Shown: positions 24,353 through 32,199 of the stretch, piece by piece
Numbering within the stretch: the first letter of the stretch is position 1
Layout: each line of letters begins with the position of its first letter
Assembly: GCA_036399175.1 (NCBI GenBank)
Contig: DASWNP010000039.1
Span: 1 to 57,722 of the forward strand
Source: DASWNP01 sp036399175
GTDB lineage: Bacteria > Acidobacteriota > Blastocatellia > Pyrinomonadales > Pyrinomonadaceae
Direction of reading: 5' to 3'
DNA length: 57,722 nucleotides
Program-made: the position numbers and the translations under genes
The notes under the pieces: generated by a model
The model's input: only the letters and a program-made list of their open reading frames with translations
What the model was told of the DNA's origin: nothing
Database searches by the model: none

Positions 24353-25495
24353 TCAAGCTCCCTTGACGCGCGCGACGATGGCCGTCGGGTAGTTGCCGAT
24401 TTCATGGTACTTCGCGGCGGCGAGGTCTGGAAAATAGCGCGACGTGGCCTGTGCGAGCGGAGAGTTCAGTCCGCCCGCCTTCAGGTTCTCCCACTGCGAA
24501 GCGTAAGTGCGCGCGAAGCTGACGGCAGCCGTCCCGGCCAGACCTTTGGCGCGAGCCTGCGCCATTCCCGCACGATAGGCGTGCCCCATCGCCACCGTCA
24601 CCGTGCCCTCGCCGCCGTTATAGGCCGCCAGTACAAACTTCCAGAACTCGACTCCGGTCGGCTGCCCGTAACGCGAGAAAGCCATTTCGCCGAGGCGCTG
24701 CGCTTTGATGTTGAGCAGACGCGCCGCGCCGGGTATCGCCTTCGAGGGGTCGAGTCGTTCGTCCATCGCAGTTCCGGCGACGCCGACCTTGAGGCCGACC
24801 TCGCGCGCCGCTTCACGACCGAACTGTGCAATCCCCGCGTAGCCGTACTGGTTGACGACCGTCGGGTTGAAGTTCGACTCCTGCGCCAGAAGGCTCTTGA
24901 GAATCGCGGGCGAGAGCCCCGGACACCACTCGACGGCGCGGGCTATCACTTCGTCGTAACGCTCGGTCGCGCCGCCCTTGATGTTTGCAGACTTGGCGGG
25001 CGACGCGAAAGCGCGGTCGAAGGCCGTCTGCATCGCTTCGACGCCGCGCACCTCTCCGCCTGCTAGATTCGCTCCGATTAAATCGCTGGCTTCGTTGAGA
25101 ACCGGATGAACTTGCAGGGCGCTGATTTGATTCCACTCGTCGAGAAGCGCCTGATGCTCGCGCGTCAGTGGCACGTCGAGCATTTCGGGGTGGCGCGCGT
25201 AGAAGATTAAATCGGTCAGCTCCTTCGGGTCGGTGATGCCGACCTGAAGGGCCTGCACGATGGTTCTCAACTCTTCGAGCGTACGCTCGCGCAGCCAATT
25301 CTCTTCGGTCGTCAGCCCGGCGGCGTCTCGCTCCGTCCGCTCAAGGGTGCGCGTCTGGTAGGGCACGAGTTTGTTCGTGCCGCCGAGGCGCGAGTCGAAA
25401 TCTTCTTTTCGTCCGCGTTCGTCGCGCGTCGGCTCGGTGCGCGGCGCATTCGCCGGTCGAAGGGATTGATGGTCTATCTTGCGTATGCCTGCCAT
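24353..25495 (-). CDS. SLT-family lytic transglycosylase
   Basis: The 380-residue product carries an SLT (goose-lysozyme-like) domain at about 185-310. Its catalytic Glu lies in LAQESNFNP (about 210), followed by YGYAGIAQFGREAAREVG and later AAYNGGEG, the three standard blocks. Injectisomes use such enzymes to open the peptidoglycan for the rod and needle. The N-terminal 170 residues are helical with a polar start, and no signal peptide is seen, so it may reach the periplasm through the T3SS itself, as flagellar FlgJ does. It follows the inner rod gene by 67 bases, in the same transcript. Confidence 0.85.
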   Translation of the reverse strand: MAGIRKIDHQSLRPANAPRTEPTRDERGRKEDFDSRLGGTNKLVPYQTRTLERTERDAAGLTTEENWLRERTLEELRTIVQALQVGITDPKELTDLIFYARHPEMLDVPLTREHQALLDEWNQISALQVHPVLNEASDLIGANLAGGEVRGVEAMQTAFDRAFASPAKSANIKGGATERYDEVIARAVEWCPGLSPAILKSLLAQESNFNPTVVNQYGYAGIAQFGREAAREVGLKVGVAGTAMDERLDPSKAIPGAARLLNIKAQRLGEMAFSRYGQPTGVEFWKFVLAAYNGGEGTVTVAMGHAYRAGMAQARAKGLAGTAAVSFARTYASQWENLKAGGLNSPLAQATSRYFPDLAAAKYHEIGNYPTAIVARVKGA

Positions 25496-25562
25496 GACAC
25501 TTTCTCTGCCCCCGCGCGCCGATTTCAGAACGGCGAAGGATACCGCCCGGCGCGGCTCGCGG

Positions 25563-26117
25563 TTAGACGTTCGTGTTCAGAATCGTCTTGATGCCGCCGG
25601 TCATCTGGTCAACCACTTTGCTGAGCACTTCGACGTGCTGCGTCACCTGATAGAGCCGCGCCTGCAAGGCGAGCAGCTCGCCGGGCGACAAATCTTTTTT
25701 CGACCGCCAGATGGCGTCGATGCTGTTCAGCTCGTTCTCCAACTGTCCCATCCGCCCGCGCAGGTCTGTCACCTGCGACGAATTGCCGGTGCGATTGAGC
25801 GCTTCGCGCATGAGGCTCATGTCGGTGCGCGAGCTGAGCATCTGCCGCATCAGCTCGGTCTGAAGAGCAGAGTTTGACGGCAGCCCTTCCGTGCGCTGCA
25901 TGAGGCCGGTGCGCAGCCTTTCAAACTCTTCGCTGCGAGCGGGCTGCGACTGTTCCGGCGCGCTCGCCTGCGGCTGCTCCTGAGCCTTGTTGCCGACCTG
26001 TTCCAAGACTTGCTTGAAAGACTGACCGTCGCCTTGATTCTGTTGCAGTTGCCTGGCCGAGCTGCTGACGTTCGACATGCCAGCGCCGCCCGCTGCTCCT
26101 GAAATTGGGTTAGCCAT
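25563..26117 (-). CDS. sctI: T3SS inner rod protein SctI
   Basis: The 184-residue product ends with the signature of the YscI/HrpB rod family: LSPGELLALQARLYQVTQHV, then EVLSKVVDQMTGGIKTIL. Known members read about LS..DLL.LQ......Q.ELVSK......GVKTLL. The N-terminal 140 residues are longer than in most members and polar, with a helical part (LMRQMLSSRTDMSLMREAL). SctI joins the export gate to the needle and is an early or middle substrate. It is the first gene behind a sigma-28-type promoter, with AGGGGAGGATG as ribosome site, the same leader as the needle-like gene at 13103. Confidence 0.82.
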   Translation of the reverse strand: MANPISGAAGGAGMSNVSSSARQLQQNQGDGQSFKQVLEQVGNKAQEQPQASAPEQSQPARSEEFERLRTGLMQRTEGLPSNSALQTELMRQMLSSRTDMSLMREALNRTGNSSQVTDLRGRMGQLENELNSIDAIWRSKKDLSPGELLALQARLYQVTQHVEVLSKVVDQMTGGIKTILNTNV

Positions 26118-26209
26118 AAACCCATCCTCCCCTAAACCGTTGATGGCGGCAGATTAAAACTTCTGCGCCCGCTTATCAAGCCCGTTGCGAAACTCTCCGT
26201 CTGATAGGA

Positions 26210-26236
26210 TTATCGGCTCTTAGCGAAAAATGTTTC
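26210..26236 (-). promoter_or_regulatory. Sigma-28-type promoter, GAAA-N15-GCCGATAA
   Basis: On the minus strand GAAA (26236-26233), 15 bases and GCCGATAA (26217-26210). The whole stretch from AGGAAACATTTTTCG onward is nearly the same as at 13195-13221. It lies about 95 bases before sctI and should drive the operon down to 21323. Confidence 0.88.
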
Positions 26237-26397
26237 CTCACAGAAAGAAAATTTTTTCGATTTTTCGCGCCCCGACGCGCACGCCGCAAAGCGCGGCTCT
26301 CGCCGACTCCGTTTGAAATTCGACGGAAGGGCGGACGAGCCAAGCCGCTCAATCGAAATTTCCTGTCTGCTGAAGGCGCGGAAGGCTTAGAGCAAAT

Positions 26398-26838
26398 CTA
26401 GAGTGTGGCGGTTTCGGGGTTGAAGAGGCGGAAGCTATCGACGACTTGGCGGAAGTGTGCGATGTGGTGGTTGAACTGTTCAAGGGTTGCGGTGCAGGTG
26501 AGGACGAAGACGAGGCCGTCGCCGAGGACGTAGGTTTGCGCCTGCTGTAGCTGGAGTCCGTGTGCGGAGAAGCGTTGCAATCTCTGAAAGGCGGGTGCGC
26601 CGCCGACGGTGGCCGTCCGCTCGTCGATGATTTCCAGACCCGGTATCTCAGCCTCGGTCGCCGCGCGTTGCTCGCGCGCGTAAGCTTCGATGCTCGTCTG
26701 CGGCGCGACTCTCTGGCGCATGACGACGACGTTGGGCGCGAAGCCTGTGCCTTCAGGCCTCCCGACGAGGGTAATCATCGAGCGGTCTTCCCAGCCTTCG
26801 GGCAGGTCGGCGACGAAGCCGTTGGCAATCAGTCTCAT
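26398..26838 (-). CDS. DcrB/DUF1795-like protein, possible chaperone of membrane-segment effectors
   Basis: The 146-residue product (start at 26838, ATG of MRLIANGF; the ORF runs to 26913) shows the DcrB/DUF1795 pattern: a short strand with LPEGWEDRS, a central IEAYAREQ helix, and a C-terminal F.LTCTATLEQF...F..VVDSF. The EagR/EagT chaperones of type VI effectors, which shield membrane helices, belong to this family. Here no T6SS gene is present. The gene is the third of a set led by a metalloprotease with a long hydrophobic glycine-rich region, which would need just such help before export. Confidence 0.75.
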   Translation of the reverse strand: MRLIANGFVADLPEGWEDRSMITLVGRPEGTGFAPNVVVMRQRVAPQTSIEAYAREQRAATEAEIPGLEIIDERTATVGGAPAFQRLQRFSAHGLQLQQAQTYVLGDGLVFVLTCTATLEQFNHHIAHFRQVVDSFRLFNPETATL

Positions 26839-26869
26839 TCGTGTTTGAGTCGGAGAATTTCGGTTGAAG

Positions 26870-27298
26870 TCAGGGCGTCGGTGCTGTCCCGCGCAGGGGC
26901 GGGCGAATGTCAATCAACATCCTACCCTCTAAAGCTTCGGCGGCAAGCTGGCCGAGCGTGTAAGAGTCGGGCGCGCAATCCCAGGAGGCTTCAAGCTCCG
27001 ACGTGTCGTGCTGCAAGGCGACGAGCGCGCGGCGTCCGGCTTCCTCGTCAATCTCCCTGAGCAGCAGCGCCGCGTAGAGGCGGCCTGCCGGAGCGGCGTT
27101 TTGCAAAATCTCTTCGACGGCAGCGCGCTCGCCTGCTCCGGCCTGACGCGCTAGGGCGAAGGCTTCGTAGTTCTCGTTCTTCTGCCCCATGCCGCCGAAG
27201 GCGTAACCCTCGAACCGCTCAGCCGCGCGCAGACGTGCGAAGCAGGCCGCAAGCTTCTCCTGCGTCGGACTCGCCTCAGCTTCTTTCGCGTCGCCCAT
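26870..27298 (-). CDS. Helical protein of unknown function between effector and DcrB-like gene
   Basis: The 142-residue product is alpha helical with a HEAT-like middle (APAGRLYAALLLREIDEEAG, RRALVALQ). It has no signal peptide. Its start lies two bases after the stop of the metalloprotease gene, so the pair is translationally close. It might be an immunity protein or a second chaperone. No family is recognised with confidence. Confidence 0.65.
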   Translation of the reverse strand: MGDAKEAEASPTQEKLAACFARLRAAERFEGYAFGGMGQKNENYEAFALARQAGAGERAAVEEILQNAAPAGRLYAALLLREIDEEAGRRALVALQHDTSELEASWDCAPDSYTLGQLAAEALEGRMLIDIRPPLRGTAPTP

Positions 27299-27300
27299 TA

Positions 27301-28998
27301 TCAGCCGAAGATGGAGGCGAGCGTACTCGCTGCGCCGCTCGCCATGCTACCGAGCGCGTCTTTCGCTCCGCTCACGAAGTTCGAGGCCGTCTCGCCGACG
27401 TTACTGACCACGCTCTGCCCGAATTCTACTGCCTTCTCGACGCCGCTCGCAACCAGCTTGTCCACGCCGAGGCCGCGTATGGCCTGGTCAGCCAGATAAC
27501 CGACGGCGAAACCGACGGCTGCGCCCGCGAGCGTGCCGACGACGGGGATGGGGATGAAGCTACCGATGACCGCGCCTGCGTATGCGCCCGCCATGCCTGC
27601 GGCTGCGCCGGTGACGGCCTCGCCCGCCACGCGTCCGGCGAACTGCGCCCCGGTAATCTGATTATTCTGGTAGGCCGAGTAGTTATCGTAGATGGCGAAG
27701 GCGCTGCCCGTAACCGCACCGGCGATGCCCGCGCCGCGCAACTGTCTGGCCGCCACGCGCAGAGAGCTATTCGTCATCCCGCTCGTCACCGAAGGCGCAC
27801 CCGAGACGGCGCGCTCGATAACCTCTTCGGTGACGCCCGTGCCGACTCCGACCAGAGTATTTCCCGCGAGTTGTCCGGCGTCGAACTCGCCGTTTCGCAA
27901 CTGCTGATAAGCGGTCGTGGCGAAGGCTGCGCCGCCGCCGATGGCCGCGCTGCGACGCGAATGGGTGACACCGTCGGCGACGGTGTTGACGGCGTTTCCG
28001 GCTCGCAGGCGCGTGTCGCCGAAAATCTGTTCGAGACGCGAGGCGGGCTCGTAGCTGGTGCGGTGCATGTAGCTGGCGCGCGGGTCTTGCCCGAACTCAC
28101 GACGGATGGAAAGCTCGGTCGGCTCGTCGCTGCGGCGGTAGCCGTCGAAGCCGACGGTGCGAAACTCTTCGCGCATACGAACGCGCGTGCTCTGCCCTTC
28201 CCTATAGATTTGGCCGCCGTCGTTGACGTAGTGCGTCGTGCGCACGCTATCGGGCGAGAGGGGCTGACCTGTCGGAGCGCCGGAGCGCGGGTCGCGCGTG
28301 CCGCGCTGGTAGTGGCTGGCGTGAATCAATTCGTGCGCGAGGACGACGGCCGAGTCGGCGGGCTGGTTCGTGACGCGTCCGTTTGCGCCGCGCACGGGCA
28401 GAGCGAAATTGCCCGAGGGGTCGTACCTGACGACTGCGCCGGAGCCCGCGCCGGGACGACCGATGCTGCCGTTGGCTTGCTGGACGTTGATGGCTCCGGC
28501 TGAAGCGTTGCCGCGCTCGTAGCGGATGGTGACGGGGTTCGGGTTGTTGAGAAGCTGGTCAATCAGTCGGTAGCCCTGCTCGTGGCCGGGAATCTGCTGT
28601 GCGCTGCGCCGGACGAGGCCGTCAGGCCCGATGGTAGTTCCCGGCGCGATGCGATTCAGGTCGTGCTCGACGCGGGCGCGAAACTCCGGCGTGCCTTCGA
28701 CGAAGACGCGTCCGGTGTTGCGCACGCTGCGCTCGGAAATCTCCGTGCTGGCGGCGCGTGCTCCGCGCGTCGCCCCGGCGGTCAGGCTGCCAATCTGATT
28801 CTCGCGTCGCTGCTCGTCGCGCTCGATGCGAGCCTGACGCTGCGCGCCGTACTGATTGACCTCGGCCAGACGCGCGGCGTTATCCGTCGGACGATTATTG
28901 CTCGGCGGCGGTGGCGGCGGCACGCGACGCTCCGGTTGCCGCTCGACGTTGGTCGTCGTGGTTTGCCGTGTCCCGCCCACTTCTTCGATTCGCGCCAT
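27301..28998 (-). CDS. M91 (NleD-like) zinc metalloprotease, putative T3SS effector
   Basis: The 565-residue product has no signal peptide. A polar Pro/Arg-rich start (1-75) leads to a metalloprotease domain at about 95-315 with HELIH at 222-226 (VLAHELIHASHYQRG). This is followed by EEFRTVGF at about 278 and TELSIRREFGQDPRASY, the order seen in the M91 family of the E. coli T3SS effector NleD; one of the Glu at 277-278 may be the third zinc ligand. The C-terminal 200 residues are Gly/Ala rich and hydrophobic (about 350-510, with PIPVVGTLAGAAVGFAVGYL), perhaps membrane-inserting. A sigma-28-type promoter lies about 50 bases upstream. The likely role is cutting a target-cell protein. Confidence 0.8.
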   Translation of the reverse strand: MARIEEVGGTRQTTTTNVERQPERRVPPPPPPSNNRPTDNAARLAEVNQYGAQRQARIERDEQRRENQIGSLTAGATRGARAASTEISERSVRNTGRVFVEGTPEFRARVEHDLNRIAPGTTIGPDGLVRRSAQQIPGHEQGYRLIDQLLNNPNPVTIRYERGNASAGAINVQQANGSIGRPGAGSGAVVRYDPSGNFALPVRGANGRVTNQPADSAVVLAHELIHASHYQRGTRDPRSGAPTGQPLSPDSVRTTHYVNDGGQIYREGQSTRVRMREEFRTVGFDGYRRSDEPTELSIRREFGQDPRASYMHRTSYEPASRLEQIFGDTRLRAGNAVNTVADGVTHSRRSAAIGGGAAFATTAYQQLRNGEFDAGQLAGNTLVGVGTGVTEEVIERAVSGAPSVTSGMTNSSLRVAARQLRGAGIAGAVTGSAFAIYDNYSAYQNNQITGAQFAGRVAGEAVTGAAAGMAGAYAGAVIGSFIPIPVVGTLAGAAVGFAVGYLADQAIRGLGVDKLVASGVEKAVEFGQSVVSNVGETASNFVSGAKDALGSMASGAASTLASIFG

Positions 28999-29048
28999 TT
29001 GACTTAAAACCCCTCTCTCGCTTCAGACGAAAATCCTGCTCGACTTGA

Positions 29049-29075
29049 TTATCGGGCGCGGCGCGGAAATGTTTC
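29049..29075 (-). promoter_or_regulatory. Sigma-28-type promoter, GAAA-N15-CCCGATAA
   Basis: On the minus strand GAAA (29075-29072), 15 bases and CCCGATAA (29056-29049), one base off consensus. It lies just upstream of the M91 protease gene. Confidence 0.82.
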
Positions 29076-29115
29076 CTGTCTGAAGCGTCGATGCGTCGAT
29101 TTCAACTGCGGATGC

Positions 29116-29613
29116 TTAACGTCGGCGCTCTCTGAGAGCGGCCTGTTCGAGTTGCGGCAGGTTATCGAGCAGGGCGCGGGCGCGGATGAGGAAAGGGGCT
29201 ACGGGGCTGTCGGCGCGCTCGGCTTCGCCGAGGCTCAAAGCCTTCTGGAAGTCGGCGCCGGCGGCCGCGTACTCTCCGAGGCTCAGGTAGGCTTCGCCGC
29301 GATTGACGAGCGTCGAGATGTTATAGGGGTCGATGTTGAGAGAAATCGTCAGGTGCTCGACGGCTCTCTGGGGATTGCCGAGGCGGAGACGGAGCGCGCC
29401 AAGCGCCGACTGAAAATAGGCGTAGGCGGCGTTGTTGGGCGGCGAGAGCGCGGCCAGACCTTCAAATATCGTGACGGCTTCGCGCTCGCGCCCCTGCTCG
29501 GCGAGCGCGAAGCCGAGGTCGGCGACGATGCGCACTTCCGCCGCCTCCCAGCCGCACACCTCGCCGAGCGACTTCTCGCCGTAGAGCCATTGCAGGTTAA
29601 TTTGCTTCGACAT
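29116..29613 (-). CDS. Small TPR protein, LcrH-like chaperone candidate
   Basis: The 165-residue product (start at 29613, with GAGGTGG upstream; the ORF reaches 29658) has three TPR-like helix pairs (FALAEQGREREAVTIFEGLA, LGNPQRAVEHLTISLNIDP, LSLGEYAAAGADFQKALSLG). The arrangement is the same as in the TPR proteins at 9381 and 30293. It lies upstream of the M91 protease gene, on the same strand, but before the protease promoter, so it may be expressed apart from it. It is likely a chaperone for a substrate of the locus. Confidence 0.7.
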   Translation of the reverse strand: MSKQINLQWLYGEKSLGEVCGWEAAEVRIVADLGFALAEQGREREAVTIFEGLAALSPPNNAAYAYFQSALGALRLRLGNPQRAVEHLTISLNIDPYNISTLVNRGEAYLSLGEYAAAGADFQKALSLGEAERADSPVAPFLIRARALLDNLPQLEQAALRERRR

Positions 29614-29680
29614 CGCGCCACCTCGTCTGATGTTTCGCTTTGCTGTCCAACATAACACAAATTTTTTCTGCGCCCGACAG

Positions 29681-29707
29681 GAAACTCTTCGTCGCGTTTG
29701 CCGATAA
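29681..29707 (+). promoter_or_regulatory. Sigma-28-type promoter, GAAA-N15-GCCGATAA
   Basis: GAAA at 29681-29684, 15 bases, GCCGATAA at 29700-29707. It reads rightward into the gene at 29802 and probably the TPR gene and needle-like gene behind it. Confidence 0.87.
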
Positions 29708-29801
29708 CATAAACGAGTCGAGAAAAGCGCGCGGCAAACAGTGGAAGCGCGCCGCTTCGCAAAGAGGCTCTGGCGAGAAGCTCGGAAGGAGGAGACGAGA
29801 A

Positions 29802-30233
29802 ATGTTTGGCGGCATCGGTAAATTGGTCGGAGGCGCGTTGAGCGCCGTCGGTTTGGGTAAGCTCGCGCCCTTCGTTTCGATGGGGATTAACCTCTTCACA
29901 GGGAATTTCGCCGGACTCGTCACGGACGTGATGGGACTGATGTCGAACATCAAGGGTCTCAACTTCCTGAACAAAGTGGCGCAGTTTGCTCCCGTCGGCA
30001 ACTTCGGCAACTTCGATTGCTTCTCAAAAGGCGACGGCCTGCGGCTCGACCGCCTGCGCGACATCGGTCGCAGCTTCCGCGAGCTGGCCGACTCGGCCAG
30101 AGATTTTCGCGCCTCGGCCAGAAAGACGCAGAAGATGCTCGATGTCATCCGCGAGACGCTCGACAATCGACAGATGGTGCAGAGCGCACGCGACAGCGCC
30201 TACTACAACAGCGCGGCGCGCTACAACGCCTGA
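29802..30233 (+). CDS. Small protein with glycine-rich hydrophobic start, putative substrate
   Basis: The 143-residue product starts at the ATG at 29802, which follows AAGGAGGAG; the open frame extends back to 29640 but that part contains the promoter. Residues 1-65 are hydrophobic and Gly rich (MFGGIGKLVGGALSAVGLG, MGINLFTGNFAGLV). The rest is a charged helix (RLDRLRDIGRSFRELADSAR, SARKTQKMLDVIRETL) ending in YYNSAARYNA. This plan, a hydrophobic Gly-rich piece plus helix, is shared with the needle-like protein at 12729. It may be a translocator or filament subunit. A TPR chaperone gene follows. Confidence 0.65.
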   Translation: MFGGIGKLVGGALSAVGLGKLAPFVSMGINLFTGNFAGLVTDVMGLMSNIKGLNFLNKVAQFAPVGNFGNFDCFSKGDGLRLDRLRDIGRSFRELADSARDFRASARKTQKMLDVIRETLDNRQMVQSARDSAYYNSAARYNA

Positions 30234-30292
30234 GAGCGTTAAGTCGTCTTCCCGAACGACGCAGAAGTTGATTCAGTTGGGGGTTTTTGGAG

Positions 30293-30790
30293 ATGCTTAA
30301 GAAACAGTCGCAGAGCGAGGCAAACGGGGGCGCTTCGGCGCAAAGCGGCAGTGGCGAAAACAGCCCGGCCACCCTGCGCGCCAAATTAGGCATCACAAAA
30401 GCGGAGTTCGAAGAGATGGGCGCTATCGGAGCGATGTACTACGAGCAGGGCATCCTCGATAAAGCCCGGACGATCTTTGAAGGACTCGTCGAGATGGATC
30501 CCGAAAGCGCCGACGCGCACTCGGCGCTCGGAGCGCTCTACACACGGCTTCAGAGCGACGAGGAAGCGCTCAGTCACCTCAATCGTGCGATTGCGCTCGA
30601 TGCGCGCCAGATTGCTCCGCACGTCAACCGCGCCGAAGTTTACCTGCGCAAGCAGTTGATTGAAGAGGCGGTGGCCGACCTCAAAAGCGCCATCGAGCTT
30701 GACCCCGAAGAGAAAGACCCCGGCGCAAACCGCGCCCGCGCGATGGTCTTAGGCATTCACGAAGCTCTGGAAGCCAGAGCCGTTATGTAG
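30293..30790 (+). CDS. LcrH/SycD-like TPR chaperone
   Basis: The 165-residue product has a polar N-terminus and three TPR units at about 40-150 (YYEQGILDKARTIFEGLVEM, RLQSDEEALSHLNRAIALD, LRKQLIEEAVADLKSAIELD). It resembles the TPR protein at 9381 and T3SS class II chaperones. I use the ATG at 30293; a TTG two codons before it is the other option. It stands between the hydrophobic protein gene and the needle-like gene on the same strand and probably serves one of them. Confidence 0.75.
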   Translation: MLKKQSQSEANGGASAQSGSGENSPATLRAKLGITKAEFEEMGAIGAMYYEQGILDKARTIFEGLVEMDPESADAHSALGALYTRLQSDEEALSHLNRAIALDARQIAPHVNRAEVYLRKQLIEEAVADLKSAIELDPEEKDPGANRARAMVLGIHEALEARAVM

Positions 30791-30846
30791 TACAAATATA
30801 GTCAACCGGACTGCTATCTAACACGACCGCAAAAGGAGAAGAAATC

Positions 30847-31068
30847 ATGGCAGTAGGACGCATACCACCTCGACCGCAATTGGAATCGCCGAGCCCTGAA
30901 GACCCGGACTTCGCCCAGAAGCAAATGGAAAATCAGCAAATAATGATGAACTGGCAGATGGCCGTCCAGGAGATTTTCAATCAGCAGAAGCAGGAAGCTG
31001 AGATGAAGTCGAACCTGATGAAGAAGGCCGACGAGGCGATGGAAGCGATGATTCGCAATCTCGCCTGA
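30847..31068 (+). CDS. Putative needle protein (SctF-like), 73 residues
   Basis: The 73-residue product has the size of a T3SS needle subunit and the plan polar start, Pro-rich turn (SPSPEDPDF), and helix. Its C-terminus SNLMKKADEAMEAMIRNLA aligns without gaps with the end of the protein at 12729 and with the end of PrgI as I recall it (SNTVKVFKDIDAAIIQNFR): S, N, K and N agree, with hydrophobic residues matching at the I/M and F/L places. AAAGGAGAAG precedes the ATG. It is the third gene behind the promoter at 29681. No cysteine, no signal peptide. Two needle-like genes in one locus would be unusual; one may be a filament or rod part. Confidence 0.6.
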   Translation: MAVGRIPPRPQLESPSPEDPDFAQKQMENQQIMMNWQMAVQEIFNQQKQEAEMKSNLMKKADEAMEAMIRNLA

Positions 31069-31246
31069 AGCAGACTCCGGTCGGGATAGATGGCGGCCAG
31101 ATAAGTTAACTGTGTGCGGGCGATGCGCGCTTGTCGAATCTCGCCCGCACGCAGATTTTTGTCTTTCAGGACGACGCGCACACGCGAAGCGCCGGCAGCT
31201 TTTTTCGGTCGCTTCACTTCTGAGAGGTTAAGAGGAGAAGAAAATC

Positions 31247-32032
31247 ATGAGAAGAGGGCAGCGCATCGCCGTCATCGTCTGCACGTTGTTGCTCACCTCG
31301 ATTGTCTCGACGGCGCAAGACCGCGTCGCGTGGCAGCGAATCTACAATCGCCAGCAGACTCAAATCTACACCCGCACCGCCATGACGACGAACACCATTC
31401 TGCGCGCGCACCGGCACAGGTACGGAGGCGGCGCGAGGGTCGGCACGGGCGGTTCGACGCGCTGGCCTGTCAGGGGCGGAGCGAGCGGCAGCAATGGCAC
31501 CGGCACGGCGCGCAACACGACTCACGGCTCGACGACCTTTCGCTCCGCTTCGTCAACCATCGTCCCGCAGCAGATGGCCGCCGAGATTGCCAGCGACCCT
31601 TCGGAGCGACGCGAGCTACAGGCTTTCTTCACACAATGTTTGCAGAACTACGAGGCCAACATGCGCCGGCAGGGTCAGCCCGTGAAGGACGTGGCGCGCG
31701 CGCTTAGCTATCTCATCGGCGTCAGCTATAACGTCTATCACGGCGGCAACGTGCTGACGCCCGAGCAGGGCGCGGCGCTACGCGCGGAGGTGAGAGAGGC
31801 TTTGGCCTCGGACGCCGATTTTCTGCGCATGCCCGACCGCGAGAAGCAGCAGATGTACGAATCGCTGGCCGTGATGGCCGAGTACGTCGCCTTCGGCGCG
31901 GACGTGGCGGCGCAGAAGGGCAACCGCGAGCTGGCCGAGATGGCGCGCGAGATGGCGAAGGATAATCTGGAAAAGGTGCTCGGCACGTCGGTCGATAAGA
32001 TACGGGTCAGCGACACGGGGCTGATTTTCTAG
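31247..32032 (+). CDS. Exported protein, possibly DUF6683-like
   Basis: The 261-residue product has a Sec signal peptide (MRRGQRIAVIVCTLLLTSIVSTAQ, cleavage after STAQ or near it). A Gly/Thr/Ser-rich linker follows (about 55-105), then a helical domain (about 108-261) with FTQCLQNYEANMRRQGQPV and YNVYHGGNVLTPEQ. The domain reminds me of DUF6683, a little-known family; this is uncertain. It is the only clearly Sec-exported protein in this part of the locus, and it follows the needle-like gene by 178 bases with AAGAGGAGAAG before the ATG. A periplasmic helper of the T3SS is possible. Confidence 0.65.
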   Translation: MRRGQRIAVIVCTLLLTSIVSTAQDRVAWQRIYNRQQTQIYTRTAMTTNTILRAHRHRYGGGARVGTGGSTRWPVRGGASGSNGTGTARNTTHGSTTFRSASSTIVPQQMAAEIASDPSERRELQAFFTQCLQNYEANMRRQGQPVKDVARALSYLIGVSYNVYHGGNVLTPEQGAALRAEVREALASDADFLRMPDREKQQMYESLAVMAEYVAFGADVAAQKGNRELAEMAREMAKDNLEKVLGTSVDKIRVSDTGLIF

Positions 32033-32098
32033 GGGCTGATTTTCTAAAGGCGAGGAACCGAAGAAGCGAGCTTCTGCCCTTCTCCTGAACAGCAGAGA

Positions 32099-32161
32099 AC
32101 GCGAAAAAGGAAGCGTCCGGCGAGTGTTCCAATCGCTCGCCGGACGCTTCCTTTTTCGCGT
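32099..32161. terminator. Strong bidirectional terminator with 26-base arms
   Basis: ACGCGAAAAAGGAAGCGTCC and the following GGCGAG (32099-32124) pair perfectly with 32136-32161 across an 11-base loop. Each strand shows a T run inside the outer stem. It separates the exported-protein gene from the convergent 793-residue gene. Confidence 0.85.
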
Positions 32162-32199
32162 CTGCCTTTTTCTGCGGTCTACTCTCTCAGGGCTGCTCT

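Noticed and set aside
26398..26838. A type VI secretion context, because of the DcrB/EagR-like protein.
   Set aside because: No tss gene, VgrG, PAAR or Hcp is visible; all secretion genes are of type III.
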